The notes beneath the pieces are model-generated. The model was not told the DNA's origin, made no database searches, and saw only the letters and a program-made list of their open reading frames with translations. Shown in pieces: positions 49,501-60,900 of a stretch of 64,000 nt of DNA (position 1 is its first letter; each line of letters begins with the position of its first letter). The stretch covers positions 434,001 to 498,000 of the forward strand of contig CP089462.1 of the NCBI GenBank assembly GCA_026636295.1, in the 5' to 3' direction. The position numbers and the translations under genes were made by a program. Source of the DNA: Medakamo hakoo (lineage: Eukaryota > Chlorophyta > Trebouxiophyceae > Coccomyxaceae).

Positions 49501-49823
49501 GGAAAGGCGTGCTGGCGTGGCCCGGCCGGGATGAGGGCCGGGCGCCCGACGGTGCTGACGAAGAGTGGACGGGCGGCCTGCCTGCCACGCGGCCGCCGGG
49601 CACGGAAGTCGCGCCCGTCGGCGCCGAGACGGTCCTGGTCGGCGGCGGCCCGTTTTCGCTGCCAGTCCACCTGCCCAGGGGCGTGGGCCCGGCCGGGTTT
49701 GGGGCGGGCGGGGCTGGCGTGGACCCGCTGCGGGACCTGCCGGAAGCCGTGGCGGCGGCAGAAGCCAAGGCTGGCATTGGCGGGGGTGGCGGCGGGGCGA
49801 GCGGGAGCGGCGGGGCGGAGTGA
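46531..49823 (+). CDS. FtsH-like inactive protease (FtsHi), plastid AAA ATPase
   Basis: Exons 46531-46856, 46970-48123 and 48418-49823; 961 residues with a transit peptide and a hydrophobic segment ([20 protein letters not shown]) in exon 1, and a second one ([15 protein letters not shown]) before the ATPase. The AAA domain is intact: [27 protein letters not shown] (Lys423), CVLFIDEFD (Asp476, Glu477) and [21 protein letters not shown]. In FtsH proteases the zinc site reads HEAGH; here residues 645-649 read YQAAK, so all three key residues are lost. Plant FtsHi proteins of this kind form an envelope motor with Ycf2 that pulls preproteins into the plastid; that role is inferred. Intron 2 holds a GGAT repeat. 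Confidence 0.92.
48337..48352. repeat. (ATGG)n microsatellite in FtsHi intron 2
   Basis: Four tandem ATGG units 65 bp before the acceptor. Confidence 0.75.
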
Positions 49824-50251
49824 AAAAAAAAAAAAACTGATCATGGATTGTGGAGTGAGCGTGTGGGTTGGCGCCTTCACACGGCCAACAGCAGGGTGCG
49901 TTTCTTTCTTCTCCCCCCCCCCCCCCCCCCCCCCCCCCCTTCTTCCCACGGGCTGTCCCCTCGGCCATCCCCTTTCTCCGCTCGTGTGCGGTGAGCGTCC
50001 TCGTGCCCTCGCCCCGCGCATGTCGTGGGGAGCGAGGAGCCGCCCAGGGCAAACGCTGCGGCTATTGCGCGCGCCGATGGCGAGACCATTTCAAGCGCGT
50101 CACCTCACGTCCATTTTCCTCCTGCTCCCTCCCCCCGCATCCCTTCTCCAGACCGCATTTTCTGGCGCGTGAGGACTACTCAGGACGCGAGACGGAAAGT
50201 TTTTTCGTCCATTTACAGCCTAGCCGACCGACAAAAACAAAACAAAAGCCA
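49824..50251. other. Intergenic region FtsHi to RPN10
   Basis: Holds a run of 27 C at 49913-49939, an A-run directly after the FtsHi stop, and the RPN10 promoter and leader (CAAAACAAAAGCCA before the ATG). No gene seen. Confidence 0.6.
49913..49939 (+). repeat. Run of 27 C
   Basis: Uninterrupted poly-C 90 bp past the FtsHi stop. Length prone to sequencing error. Confidence 0.85.
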
Positions 50252-51954
50252 ATGGAGGCGACCGTCGTGTGCGTGGACAACTCCGAGTGGACGCGCAACG
50301 GCGACTACGCGCCCACCCGGTTCCAGGTGAGGAGTGTGGGGACGCAGTCACTGGGCTGGGTACCCCGCTCGTGTGTGCGTGGGACGGCCTGCGCGCGCCT
50401 TCTTGAAGTTTCGTCGCGCCGCGTGCGCTGTGCTGTTCCGTTTCTTTTCCCTCACGTCCCGTCCATCCCCCACTCATCTCAACAGGCCCAGGCCGACGCG
50501 GTGAACCTGCTAGCGGGCGCCAAGACGCAGGCCAACCCGGAAAACGCGGTCGGCGTGCTGACCATGGCAGGCAAGGCGCCGCGCGTCCTGGTCACGCCGA
50601 CGCCCGACCTGGGGCGCGTGCTCAATGCCATGCAGGTGAGCAGGCCTGGGGGTTGTGGGGACGGCTGCAGGCGTCCCGCGGCGGCCGCAGACACCCTTTG
50701 CTCATGCGCAGCGGGTGTATGCGGTCGTCTTGGGCCTTCGTGCGCCTTTGAGGCCGAGCTACTGGATGAGGGATGGCGCGCCCGTTTTTCTTTTTCTCCA
50801 TCCTCTCTCCACCTCCACCTCCGCCCATCCATCCGCACACACAACACAGGACGTGCCTGTCGAAGGCGCCGCCAACCTGTCCTCCTCCGTCCAGGTCGCC
50901 CAGCTCGCCTTGAAGCACCGGGCCAACAAGCACCAGCGCCAGCGGGTTGTGCTCTTTGTCGGCTCGCCTGTGGCGGAAGATGAAGCGGCCCTGGTGAAGA
51001 TTGGCAAAAAATTAAAAAAGAACAACGTGGCCGTCGACGTCGTCGTGTTTGGCACAGAAGCCGAGGTGAGTTGAAAGAGAGGGCTGCGATGTGCGTGTGC
51101 GTGTGCACGGGCTGCCCGGCGTCAGGGGAGGCGCACGTTTGTTTCATTCTCCACATCCCATCCCATTCCCATCCGTCCTCCAGGCCGAAAACCAGGCCAA
51201 GCTGGAAGCCTTCCGCGCGGCCGTCGACTCGGGCGGAAACTCCCACTTGGTCGCCGTGCCACCGGGTGCCATCTTGGCGGACGCCCTGTTCGGCACGCCC
51301 GTCTACGCGACTGGCGACGGCGGCGACTTTGGTGGCGGCGGTGGCGGCGGTGGTGGCGGCGGCGGCGGCGGCGGTGGCTTTGAGTTTGGCGTGGACCCCT
51401 CCTTGGACCCGGAGCTGGCGCTGGCTCTGCGCGTGTCCATGGAGGAAGAACAGGCGCGGCAAGCGGCTGCTGCTGCCGCGGCCGCGGCTGCTGAAGGCGG
51501 TGACGGCGCGGGCGGGTCGGGCGCGGACGCGGCCGCCACGCCCGGCGGCGCCGCCGTCTCCACGCCCGCCGCCGCCACTGCTGGCGGCCCCGAAGCCATG
51601 GACGAGGACGCCCTGCTGCAACAGGCGCTGGCCATGTCTATGGCGGACGCGGCTGGTGGCGGCGGTGGTGGTGCTCCCGCTGCTCCGCCCGCGGCGGTCC
51701 CAGCGCCGATGGACGACGACGAAGACGAGGAACTGAAAGCTGCCCTGGCCCTGTCCCTGGCGGAAGCGCAGCAAGGACAACAGGCTGGCGGTAGCGGCGT
51801 CCCCGGCGATGCCGGCTACGTCGCGTCCGTCTTAGGGTCTCTGCCTGGAGTCGACGCAGCTGACCCGGCGCTGCGGGAAGCTGCGGAACGCGCGGCTGGT
51901 GGGGGTGGTGAGGCTAAAAAGGAGGAGGAGGAGCCCAAGAAGGAGGACACGTGA
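50252..51954 (+). CDS. RPN10: 26S proteasome ubiquitin receptor RPN10 (PSMD4)
   Basis: Exons 50252-50326, 50486-50635, 50850-51065 and 51184-51954; 403 residues. The N-terminal von Willebrand A domain starts [19 protein letters not shown] and continues with [49 protein letters not shown] and [11 protein letters not shown]; it docks the receptor between base and lid. Three ubiquitin-interacting motifs follow: [15 protein letters not shown] (about 222), [15 protein letters not shown] (about 288) and [15 protein letters not shown] (about 327). Three UIMs is the plant-like state; yeast has one and human two. A poly-Gly insert of about 15 residues separates vWA and UIM1. The C-terminus is Lys/Glu-rich. 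Tandem with FtsHi. Confidence 0.96.
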
Positions 51955-52081
51955 GAGAGTGTGTGCATGCGTTGGGGTGTGTGCGGGACGGGTGTGTGTG
52001 CGGGAGGCGGGACGGGACATGGAAAACAAAAACAGTTCTTTCCTTTCCGCTAAAAGCAAAGCAACAAAAACGGGCAACACC

Positions 52082-52813
52082 CTACTGTGCGGGCTTGTCC
52101 TCCCCCCGCGCCGGGGCCGGCGTCCACCCGTCTAAATCTTCCGCCGTGATTTCCAGCGTGGCACCACCCCCGCCTCCAGCCTCCACGGCCCGCGACCGCA
52201 CCGCGTCGCCCTTCTCGGCCAGGAAGGCGTCGATCGAGCCGGGCGCGCCAAACCAGCCCAGGCGGTCGGACAGCAGGTGGCGGTTGGAGCAGCCTGAGCA
52301 GGTGACGATGACGACGCCGCGCTCGTACGCCGCGCGGGAAAAGCCGTGGGCGGATCGGGTGTCTGCGTGCCGAGTGGAATGTGGAGTGGGGCGGATGGGG
52401 TTGAGCACAGGTGTGCTGGACAGCGGGCCAGCAAGAGCGGGCCAGCAAAAAAAAGACCGTGCCGCACCGCGCCTCTCTCCACTCCATTCCCCACTACATC
52501 TGTGCTCCTGCGCTATGCGCCTGAGCATCGAGCTCCACGTACCGCAGACGTTGCATGTGAAGAGCGCGGCCATTTCTGCGACACGGCCCGGTGCAGCCAA
52601 TCCGTCGGCGTTGCTCGCGCTCGTGCTGGCCACGCCTCGCGTCGGTGGTGCAAACACCCCGCCGCCGACAGCGCCCGTGGCGTGGCGCCAGGCTTGGGCC
52701 AGAGCCATAGCGGCGGGTCCACGCAGAGCGTCAGAGGCGGAGGGCGTGGTGCTGGGTTGCATGGTTGCACGGAAGAGCAGGCGGGCAGCAAGTGCGGTCG
52801 CTGCCCGGCTCAT
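52082..52813 (-). CDS. DNL-type zinc-finger protein (Zim17/HEP), organellar Hsp70 helper
   Basis: Minus-strand exons 52813-52543 and 52362-52082, 183 residues. Residues 1-75 look like an organellar presequence (MSRAATALAARLLFRA...). The DNL finger follows: MAALFTCNVC, then TRSAHGFSRAAYERGVVIVTC, CSGCSNRHLLSDRLGWFG; the DRLGWF block is the DNL signature and the two CxxC pairs bind zinc. These proteins keep mitochondrial (or plastid) Hsp70 soluble. Splicing puts Asp after the first CxxC, where relatives usually have Gly, followed by the usual TRS. Which organelle cannot be settled. It faces importin-5 across 108 bp. Confidence 0.88.
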   Translation of the reverse strand: MSRAATALAARLLFRATMQPSTTPSASDALRGPAAMALAQAWRHATGAVGGGVFAPPTRGVASTSASNADGLAAPGRVAEMAALFTCNVCGTWSSMLRRIAQEHRCSGEWSGERRGAARSFFCWPALAGPLSSTPVLNPIRPTPHSTRHADTRSAHGFSRAAYERGVVIVTCSGCSNRHLLSDRLGWFGAPGSIDAFLAEKGDAVRSRAVEAGGGGGATLEITAEDLDGWTPAPARGEDKPAQ

Positions 52814-52864
52814 CTTTGGTCTGGCATCGAGTCAGTGCGCGCACAGAGTTCTTTTTTTTTTTTT

Positions 52865-52881
52865 TTTCGCGCGGCGCGAAA
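52865..52881. promoter_or_regulatory. E2F-like palindrome TTTCGCGC-G-GCGCGAAA
   Basis: Perfect inverted repeat with 8-bp arms, each a full match to the E2F core TTTCGCGC, preceded by a T-run and centred between the Zim17 and importin-5 start codons. Function inferred from motif and position. Confidence 0.5.
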
Positions 52882-52921
52882 GGCAGACACACGACACGCA
52901 CCGCTGTGGGGGACCGCCGCC

Positions 52922-55900
52922 ATGGCCCACCCGCACGCCGAGTTCGAGGCGCTCGTCAGCCAGCTTCTCTCAGCCGACAACACCGCCCGCGCCGCGGCAG
53001 AAGCCCGCTTGGCTGACGCGAAAACGCGGTCGCCCGACCAGCTCGCGGCGGGCGCCCTGGCCGTGCTCCGCTCGTCGACCGCTCTAGACGCCCGCGCCTT
53101 TTGTGCGGTGCTGCTGCGTAAGGTGCGCCCGCTGAGGATTGGTGGATGGGCGTGGGGTGGACTGGCGGGGCGCTGCGGGACGGCGAAAGACCTGCGACGG
53201 CTCTGCTTGGCTTTTTTTTACTGGGCGTCGATCGGTCAAAGCGAGCGAGCCGGCTGCGTGCGCACGCCTGCCAATCTGCCTGGCCTGTCCCATGCCTCAC
53301 ACGGGTGCAGCAGCACTCGCACATGCTTGGCTTCGGTGCGCAACGCATGGCCGGGCCCTGCCCAGGCCCGCACCCGAACCGCAAAGCAACGCGCTCCATT
53401 CCTTTCGCCGCGCACACAGAGTAAGGAAACTCAACCTCTCCCCCCCCCCCCCCCCCCCCCTCCCATCAAAACATCACACAGGTCCTGACCCGCGACGACC
53501 CGCCGCTGTGGCCCACACTCACCCCCGCCACCCAGGCCGCTGTGAAAGCGGGGCTGCTGGACGCGCTGAAAGAAGAGAGGGAACGGACGATCACACGCCG
53601 GGTGAGTTTGGTGGTTGTGCCTCGGCTCTGGCCCCCCCCCCCTGTCTTTTTTTTGCATCAACCCCCCACTCACGCCTCACTCCCATCCACCCAGATCTGC
53701 GACACCGTCTCCGAGCTGGCCGCGTCGACGGCCGAGACCTCGCCCTGGCCTGAACTGTTACCATTCGTCTTCCAGTGCGCGCAGGCCGGGCAACAGCCGG
53801 CGGGCGCCGGCCAGACGCCGGCTGAGGGCGCGCGCCTCGCTGAGGCGGGCCTCCGCATTTTCGCGTCCCTCGCCGACCCGTACGCCGGCACGCTCCGCCA
53901 GTACTTGGGCACGCTCCACGCCACGCTGGGCGCGTGCCTGGCCTCTCCGTCCGCCGACATCGCCGCGGCCGCCGTCCGCGCCGCCACGGCCTTCATCGCC
54001 GCCGTCGACACGCCGGCCGAGCGCGATGGGTTCCAGTCCCTCCTCCCGCCCATGCTCGCCGCGCTCGGCGCCGCCCTCAACGCCGGCGACGAAGCGTCCG
54101 CCCAGGACTCGATCGAAGCCCTGATGGAGGTGGCCGAAGAGCACCCCCGTTTCCTGCGTCGCCAGCTGACGGAGGTCGTGGGCGCCATGCTGCAAATCGC
54201 GGAAGCCCCCGCGCTGGAAGCGCCGACCCGCCAGCTCGCGGCCGAGTTGGTGCTCACCCTGTGCGAAGCCCGCGAAAAGGCGCCGGGGATGATGCGCAAG
54301 CTCCCCGCCTTTGTCGGCCGCCTGTTCGCCTGCCTGCTGACCTTCTTGCTGGACGTGGAGGACGACCCGGCCTGGCACGGCGCGGACAGCGACGCGACCG
54401 CGCACGAGGGCGAGGGCGAACTCTTTGAGTTTGGCCAGGAGGGGTTGGACCGCCTCGCGCTCGCGCTCGGCGGCGGCACGGTGACGCCCCTGGCGTCCGA
54501 GGCGCTGCCCGCCCTCATGGCCGACGGCTCCGACTGGCGCAAGCGCCACGCCGCCCTGGTGTGCCTGGCCCAAATCGCGGAAGGGTGCGCGAAGGTCATG
54601 GCGACGCAGACGGGGCCGCTCGTCGACTTTTGCATCGCGGGCCTGGCGGACCCGCACCCGCGCGTCCGCTGGGCGGCCTGCCAGGCCCTGGGCCAGATGT
54701 GCACCGACTTGGGGCCCGGCCTCCAGCGCGAGCAGGGCGGCCGGGCGCTGCCGGCGCTGCTGGCTGCGATGCAGGGGGCGGCCGCGCCGCGCGTCCAGGC
54801 CCACGCCGCGGCCGCGCTCGTCAACTTCACCGAAGCGTGCGACACGGCCACGCTCGCGCCGCACCTGGACGGCCTGGTCTCCACGCTGCTCACCCTGCTC
54901 CAGGGCGGCGGCGCCGGCGGCGCCGCGTCCGTCCCGCGCCTGGTCCAGGAAGGCGCCCTCACCGCCCTCGCCTCCGTCGCGGACGCCGCCAAGGCCGGGT
55001 TTGGCCGGTACTACGGCCAGGTCATGCCGCCCCTGCGCGCGGCGCTGGCGACGCCCGCGCCGCCGCCGGGGGCGCCGCGCCTGCCCGGCTCGGCCAACCC
55101 GCTCCTCCTCCGCGCCAAGGCGCTGGAGTGCGCCTCCCTCGTGGGCATGGCGGTGGGGGCGGACACCTTCCGGTCCGACGCGCACGCGATCATGCAGCTG
55201 CTCGGCCAGTGGGCGGCGGCCGGGCCGGCGACCGCCGACGACCCGACGCCCTCGTACGCGCTGCAGGCCGGCGCCCGCATCTGCAAGTGCCTGGGCCAGG
55301 AGTTTTTGCCGTACCTGGACGCGGTCATGCCGCCGCTGCTGGCCGCGGCCGCCGCCGCGCCGGACGTGTCCATCACAGACGCGGACGGCGAAGACGGCGG
55401 CGGCGGCGGCGGCGGGCAGGGTGCCGGACCGGCGGGGCTGCAGGAAGACGACGATGACGTGGAGACCATCTACGTCGGCGACCGCAAGATTTGCATCCGG
55501 ACGTCCGCCCTGGAAGACAAGGCCACGGCCTGCCACATGATCTGCTGCTACGCCGACGAGCTCAAGGCGGGCTTCTTCCCGTACGTGGAACGGGTGACGG
55601 GCGTGATGGTGCCGCTCCTCAAATTCTATTTCCACGAGGGCGTGCGCCAGGCCGCGGCCGCCGCCATGCCGGAACTGCTGCGGTCGGCTGTGCTGGCCGC
55701 GGAGGCGGGCGCCCCCGGCGCGGACGCGGCGTACGTGGCGCGCATGGTCCAGTTCATCTGGCCGCCGCTGCTGGAAGCCGTGGGCAAGGAGCCGGAGCTG
55801 GAGGTGCTCGCGTCCGCGCTGGAAGCCGTGCAAGAGGTCGTGGAGCTGGCGTCTGGCGTCCCCGGCGCCCTGTCGCCCGCCGACGGGCTGGCCGCCCTGG

Positions 55901-56895
55901 CCCGCGTCCAGACGGTGCTGGCGGGCTCAGAAGAGCGGCGCACGGAGCGCGCCGCCCGCCGGGCGTCGGAAGACTTCGACGCCGAGGAGGCGGAGGCCCT
56001 GGAGGTGGAGAATGAGGAGGAGGAAGAACTGTTGGACGCGGCGTCGGGCGTCGTGGGCGCGGTGCTGAAAGCCCACGGCGACGCCGCCGCGCCCGGCGTC
56101 GACGCCCTGATGCCCGGCCTGGCGCCGCTGCTCGCCCCCGGCACCGGCGCGCCCGGGTCCGGCGCGTCGCCGGGCGAGCGGCGCGTGGGCGTGTGCATCA
56201 TCGACGACGTGGTGGAGCACTGCCCGGCCGCGGCCGCAAAGTACGCCGCCCAGGCCGCGCCCGTCCTCATTTCCGCGACGGCCGACCCGGCGGGCGGGTC
56301 GTCGGCCCTGCGCCAGTGCGCGGCGTACGGGCTGGGCGTCCTGGCCGAAGCCCGCCCGGCGCTGGCGGCCCCCTTCCTCGCCCCGGCCGTCGACGCGCTG
56401 CTGAAAGCGGTCGCGGCCGGCGGCGGCGGCGCGGCGGCGGACGACGAGGGCGACGACGACGACGCGCCCGCCGCCCGAGACAACGCCATTTCGGCCCTGG
56501 GCAAAGTCCTGGAGAGCGCGGGCGCGTCGTCGCTGCCGCCGGCGTCCGTCGACGCCGCCGCCGCCGCGTTCGTGGCCGGCCTGCCCCTGCGCGCCGACCT
56601 CGCCGAAGCGCGCGCGTCGGCCGCGCGCCTGGTCCGGCTCGTCGACGCGTCCGACGCCCGCATCCTGGGGGCGGGCAACGCCCGCCTGCCCGCTGTGGTG
56701 GCTGCGCTGGCCGGCATCGCCGCCCGCGGCGTGGCCGGCGGCGCGGACGCCGCCACGCTCGCCCGGGCGACGGCCCTGCTGGCCCAGATGCAGGCGGCCC
56801 TGCCGCCCGGCGTCATGGCGGCCGCGACGGCGGGCCTGGGCCCGGCCGAGGTCAGCGCCCTCCAAGCCGCGCTGGCGGGCGCTGGGGCGCCCTGA
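52922..56895 (+). CDS. Importin-5 (karyopherin beta-3) nuclear import receptor
   Basis: Exons 52922-53122, 53482-53601 and 53695-56895; 1173 residues. It opens EFEALVSQLLSADNTARAAAEARL, the first HEAT repeat of IPO5/KPNB3, continues with AFCAVLLRK, LWPTLTPATQAAVKAGLLDALKEE and ICDTVSELAASTAETSPWPELLPFVFQCAQAG, and runs as about 20 HEAT repeats including HAALVCLAQIAEGCAKVM, VRWAACQALGQMCTDLGPGLQ and DDVDVETIYVGDRKICIRTSALEDKATACHM-type blocks. An acidic stretch (DAEEAEALEVENEEEEELLDA) precedes the last repeats, as in animals and plants. It carries ribosomal proteins and histones into the nucleus with Ran-GTP. Intron 1 ends with 21 C just before its acceptor region. Confidence 0.95.
53440..53460 (+). 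repeat. Run of 21 C in importin-5 intron 1
   Basis: Uninterrupted poly-C 21 bp upstream of the acceptor, so it may serve as the polypyrimidine tract. Confidence 0.85.
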
Positions 56896-57106
56896 TCTGT
56901 TTTTACGTGTACGTGTCGCTGTCTGTGGGGCATGGTGTGCGTGCGTGCGTGGGTGTGTGCTTTGCGTGCGGGTTGGGGCGTGTGAAAAAAATGGAGCCTG
57001 AGAGAGAGCGGGGTGGTGGTATGGCCCCGTGTGATGTGTTGCTGTTCCAGCTGTCGGCAGGCAAACAAAAACAGTCTCTCTACATGCCTCTCTCTCTCTC
57101 TCTCTC

Positions 57107-57826
57107 TCACACCCGCCATTCCTTGGGATTGCGGCCCGCACGTCCGCGACCGCGCGGCGCAAGGTAATAAAGCTTCGCCCGGCGGGCTTTCACCCGCGCG
57201 CGCTCCAGCACGCGAACTTCCTGTAAAGACGGCGAGTGCAGCGGCACGGACCGCACCACGCTCCCGCCTCCCGCAATGTGGGACAGCAGCGTCACAGACG
57301 ACCTCCAACCGGCAGACTTGCGCGCAATGCACACGCCGCGCAGCGTGGCAGGCCGGCCCCGGTTTTCGGCGATGGCCAGGCGCAGCTCCAACGCGTCCCC
57401 GGGCCGAAAGTCGGGCAAAGGGCGGGCGGCCAGGGACGCGGCTTCTCGCTCGGCTTCTAGCTTTTGCATGAGGTGGGCCATGCGGCGGGGCAGGAATTTA
57501 CGTTTAGCCAGGGATGCGGTCGGCGTCCAGGGCGGGAGGGAGGGTTTGGCGGTGGAGCGGGTGGGTGCAGCGGCCGCAGCGGCCGTCGCCGTCGTCGCGA
57601 GTTCGCGGGCGGCGGGCGTCTTTCCTGCCGCTGCTGCCGCCGCAGCAGACATACCTTCTCCGCCTGTCCCGCCCACGTGCAGCCAGCGGGACAGGAAGGG
57701 AGAGGTGGACGAAGACGTGGAGGCGGTGGCCGCCGATGCGAGGCGCGCAGCAGCACCGATCGGCGCGGCGCTTGTGAGGTGTGCCGCCGCGACCAGGCCT
57801 GCGCGGCGGGCTAGGGCGGCGAGCAT
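57107..57826 (-). CDS. Organellar ribosomal protein L19 (bL19), probably mitochondrial
   Basis: One exon, 239 residues. The C-terminal 115 residues are bL19: LPDFRPGDALELRLAIAENRGRPATLRGVCIARKSAGW, then SSVTLLSHIAGGGSVVRSVPLHSPSLQEVRVLERARVKARRAKLYYL. The SPSLQEVRV and RRAKLYYL blocks are near-universal; the protein bridges the two ribosomal subunits. The N-terminus (MLAALARRAGLVAAAHL..., later SRWLHVGG) reads more like a mitochondrial presequence than a plastid one, and KRKFLPRRMAHLMQKLEAE resembles the mitochondrial L19 linker. Plastid location remains possible. The ATG at 57826 starts the presequence. Tandem with ABC1K, stop-to-start spacing 150 bp. Confidence 0.85.
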   Translation of the reverse strand: MLAALARRAGLVAAAHLTSAAPIGAAARLASAATASTSSSTSPFLSRWLHVGGTGGEGMSAAAAAAAGKTPAARELATTATAAAAAAPTRSTAKPSLPPWTPTASLAKRKFLPRRMAHLMQKLEAEREAASLAARPLPDFRPGDALELRLAIAENRGRPATLRGVCIARKSAGWRSSVTLLSHIAGGGSVVRSVPLHSPSLQEVRVLERARVKARRAKLYYLAPRGRGRAGRNPKEWRV

Positions 57827-57976
57827 GACTGGTTTGTTGTGCCGTGAGCAGGCTCGCAGCCAGGGCGTCGCTCGTGCGAGGGCGCGGTGCGTGTAAAAAG
57901 AAGCAAAGAATGAGACTTGCACCACTAGCCGACAAAGGAACACTGCTCCCCCACTCCCTCCTCTCACCCCCCGTCG

Positions 57977-60900
57977 TCACTCGGGCGGCGCCTGCAGGTC
58001 GACCATGACCACCTCCCGCCCATCGCTGGCTTTACCCGCCGACACCGCTGCATTCACCAGCGCGGACCCTTTGGGCGCGGGCGTCGCCCCGTTGACGCGG
58101 GCGGATCCGTTGACGGTCGGGCGGGGCGGTGGCGGGCGGGTCGCCGCGCCGTTGACGCGAGCCGACCCGTTGACGGGCCGGGGCGTCACAACAGGCGGCG
58201 GAGTCGGGGCCGGTGCAGGCCTACGGGCGGGTTGGGGCGCCGGCACGGGCGGCCGCTTGCGCGCGGCGGGCGTCGCCGCCGTGGTTGGCGCTGGAGCAGC
58301 CGTCGTCGTCGCACCACCCGCCGCCGCGCCGCCCTCATCCAGGGCCGCCGCTGCCCGCAGCGCACGCGCCGCGCCCACGGACGCGGCGGCCGCCAGGATT
58401 TCGGCAGGTAAAGCCGCAGCCGTCGCGGCCGCAGTGGGCGGTAAAGAAGCCAGCTCGCCGGCCAGCCAGGCGAGGGCGGCCGTTGCGGCGGGCGCGCCTG
58501 GCGGGACGAGCACGGACGGCGCAGCGGCAGTTAAAGACGCCAGGGCCGTCGCGGGCGCTTGCAACAGCAGCGCTGGTAAGGCAGCTAAACCACCGGATGC
58601 CAAAGCATTCGCGGCTTTAGACAAGGTGGTGGCTGGGGACGGCGGGCCGGCTGCGGCACCACCACCCGGGGCCGCTGTCGCGGCCGCCGCAGCACTCAGC
58701 TCCCTCAACGCCCGCGCCAGGCGGGCGACGCCGTCCACCTGATCCCGGTCCGCCTGGCGAGAAGAGCGGGGCAGGGCGCCCAGGACGGCGGACGTGGCCC
58801 GGGCCGGGAACAGGGCGGGTGCGGCGAGCGGGGCGGCGGGGCCGGCCAGGCGCTCGCCGACCGCGGCCGCGCTGCTCGCCGCGCTCGCGCCCGCGTCCAG
58901 GGCCGCGTCCGCGCCCAGCCGCACCGCGCCGTCCAGGCCCTTTGCCAGCTCTTCAATGAGGATCTCCCGGATGAAGCCGCCGTCCGGGCCCAGGAGGAGG
59001 GCCAGCGGCGAGGAGGCGGCCCCCCCTGCCGCGGCGGTGGAGCCCGTGCCCGCCCCGCCCTCCGACGCTGCGGCGCGGTCCCCGCCGCCCGGCGCGGCCG
59101 GCCGCGGCCGCGGCGGCGACCGGGCCGCCTGCAACAACAGGCTCTCCAACCGGTCAAACCGGAAGGCGCCGCCCTTGTACAGGACGGCGCGCAGCGACTG
59201 CCGCAGCTCGGGCGACGGCCCCGCCAGCAGGCGGCGCGCGATCCAGGGGTAGGCCGCGCCCAGGACCTTGTACTCCGGGTCCGCGGCGAGCGCGATGCCT
59301 TCCAGCACGGACAGGGAGCGGACCAGGAGCGTGTAGTACGGCGGGATGCGGAACTGGTACTGATACATGGTGACGCCCAGGTCGGCGGACAGGTTGGAGA
59401 AGGAGACTTGGGAGACGCCGCGGGACAGGGCGCCGCTGAACACGGCCGTCAGGGCGGGGACGATGTCCGAGCGGGCGGACCCCGGTGGGAGCAGGCCCAG
59501 CGCGACGAAGTCGTCGGCCAGCGCCGCGAATTCCCGGTTGACCAGGTGGAGGCAGGCGGTGATGAGGGAGGAACGCACGGCCGCGTCGACGGTGCCCATC
59601 ATGCCAAAGTCGATGTACGCCAGCTTGCCGTCCTTTGTCTTGAGCAGGTTGCCCGGGTGTGGGTCCGAGTGGTAAAACCCTTCTTCCAGCATTTGTTCGA
59701 GCCTGGGCATGGTGGGGGAAGGTGGGGTGTGGGGGAGGGTGTGAGACCCAACCAGAGGATTTTGTGTGGAAAGGGCGCGAGGCTCCTCTTTTCCGCCCGT
59801 GCCAACCCCATCCCCCCCTCCCTCCACATCCAAAACGCACGAGCACCGCACGCCAATGTCGACCAAGCGTAAATCCTCAGCAGCCGCAGCGGCGTCGGCC
59901 GCGCCAGCAGGTCCAGCCCGGCGCGAGGCCGGGCCGCCGCCAAAGCCGCTCGCCGACCGCAGGCGCGTGCCCTCCACCCACTCCATGACCAGGACGCGCC
60001 GGGTCGTCAGGTCGACGCGCATGTCGGGCACGAAGACGCCCTCCAGGCCGCCGTACAAGCGCTTGAACCGCACGCCGTTGGCCGCTTCGGCCGAGTAGTC
60101 GAGCTCCCGGAACAGCGACGCCGCCCACTCGTCGACGAGCGCGGGGAGGTCCGTGTTGACGGAGCGTGCGGACCTCAGCGCTGCCGCGGCCTTGCGCAGG
60201 ATGTGGACGTCCAGGCCGATGGCGGCGCGGACGCCCGGGCGCTGGACTTTGACGGCCACCTCGCCGCCGCCGTACTCCGGCCGCAGCGTGCCCCGGTAGA
60301 CCTGGCCCAGCGACGCGGCCGCGACGGGCGTCGGCGACAGCGACGCGAAAATGGCCGACGGCGGCGCGCCCAGCTCCTCCTCGATGACGGCCCGGGCGTC
60401 CGCGTCGGAAAAGGGTGGGATGCGGTCCTGCAGCATCTCCAGCGCGGCGACGTACGACGGCGGCATGAGGTCCGGCCGGGAGGACAGGGCCTGGCCGACC
60501 TTGATGAACGCGGGGCCGAGGCGGGTCAGCACGTCCCTCATCCGCTCCGCGTCCGTGGGCGGCCGGGACGGCTGGGCGCCAGCCGCGAAGGAGGAGGCGG
60601 GTGGGGGCGCGGCCATGGCGGAGGGCGGGGACGTCGGCGCGACCCGGGAGGCGAGCCACCACCGCGAGAACTCGGCGCCTGGGCGTATTTGTGTGTGTGT
60701 GTGTTGGTGGTCGGTGGTCGGTGAGCGAACACGTCGATGCGCTGCCTTTGTGTGTGTGTCCCGCCGCACACGCCACCCACCCGCAACTCACCAATTTCAA
60801 TGCCCCGCTTCAGGACGGCCACGGGGCGGCGCTCCCAGTACGCGTCATTGCGGGCGGCGGTGTAGTCGGTGATCTGTTGAGGGTCGGCGTGTTTTTTTTT

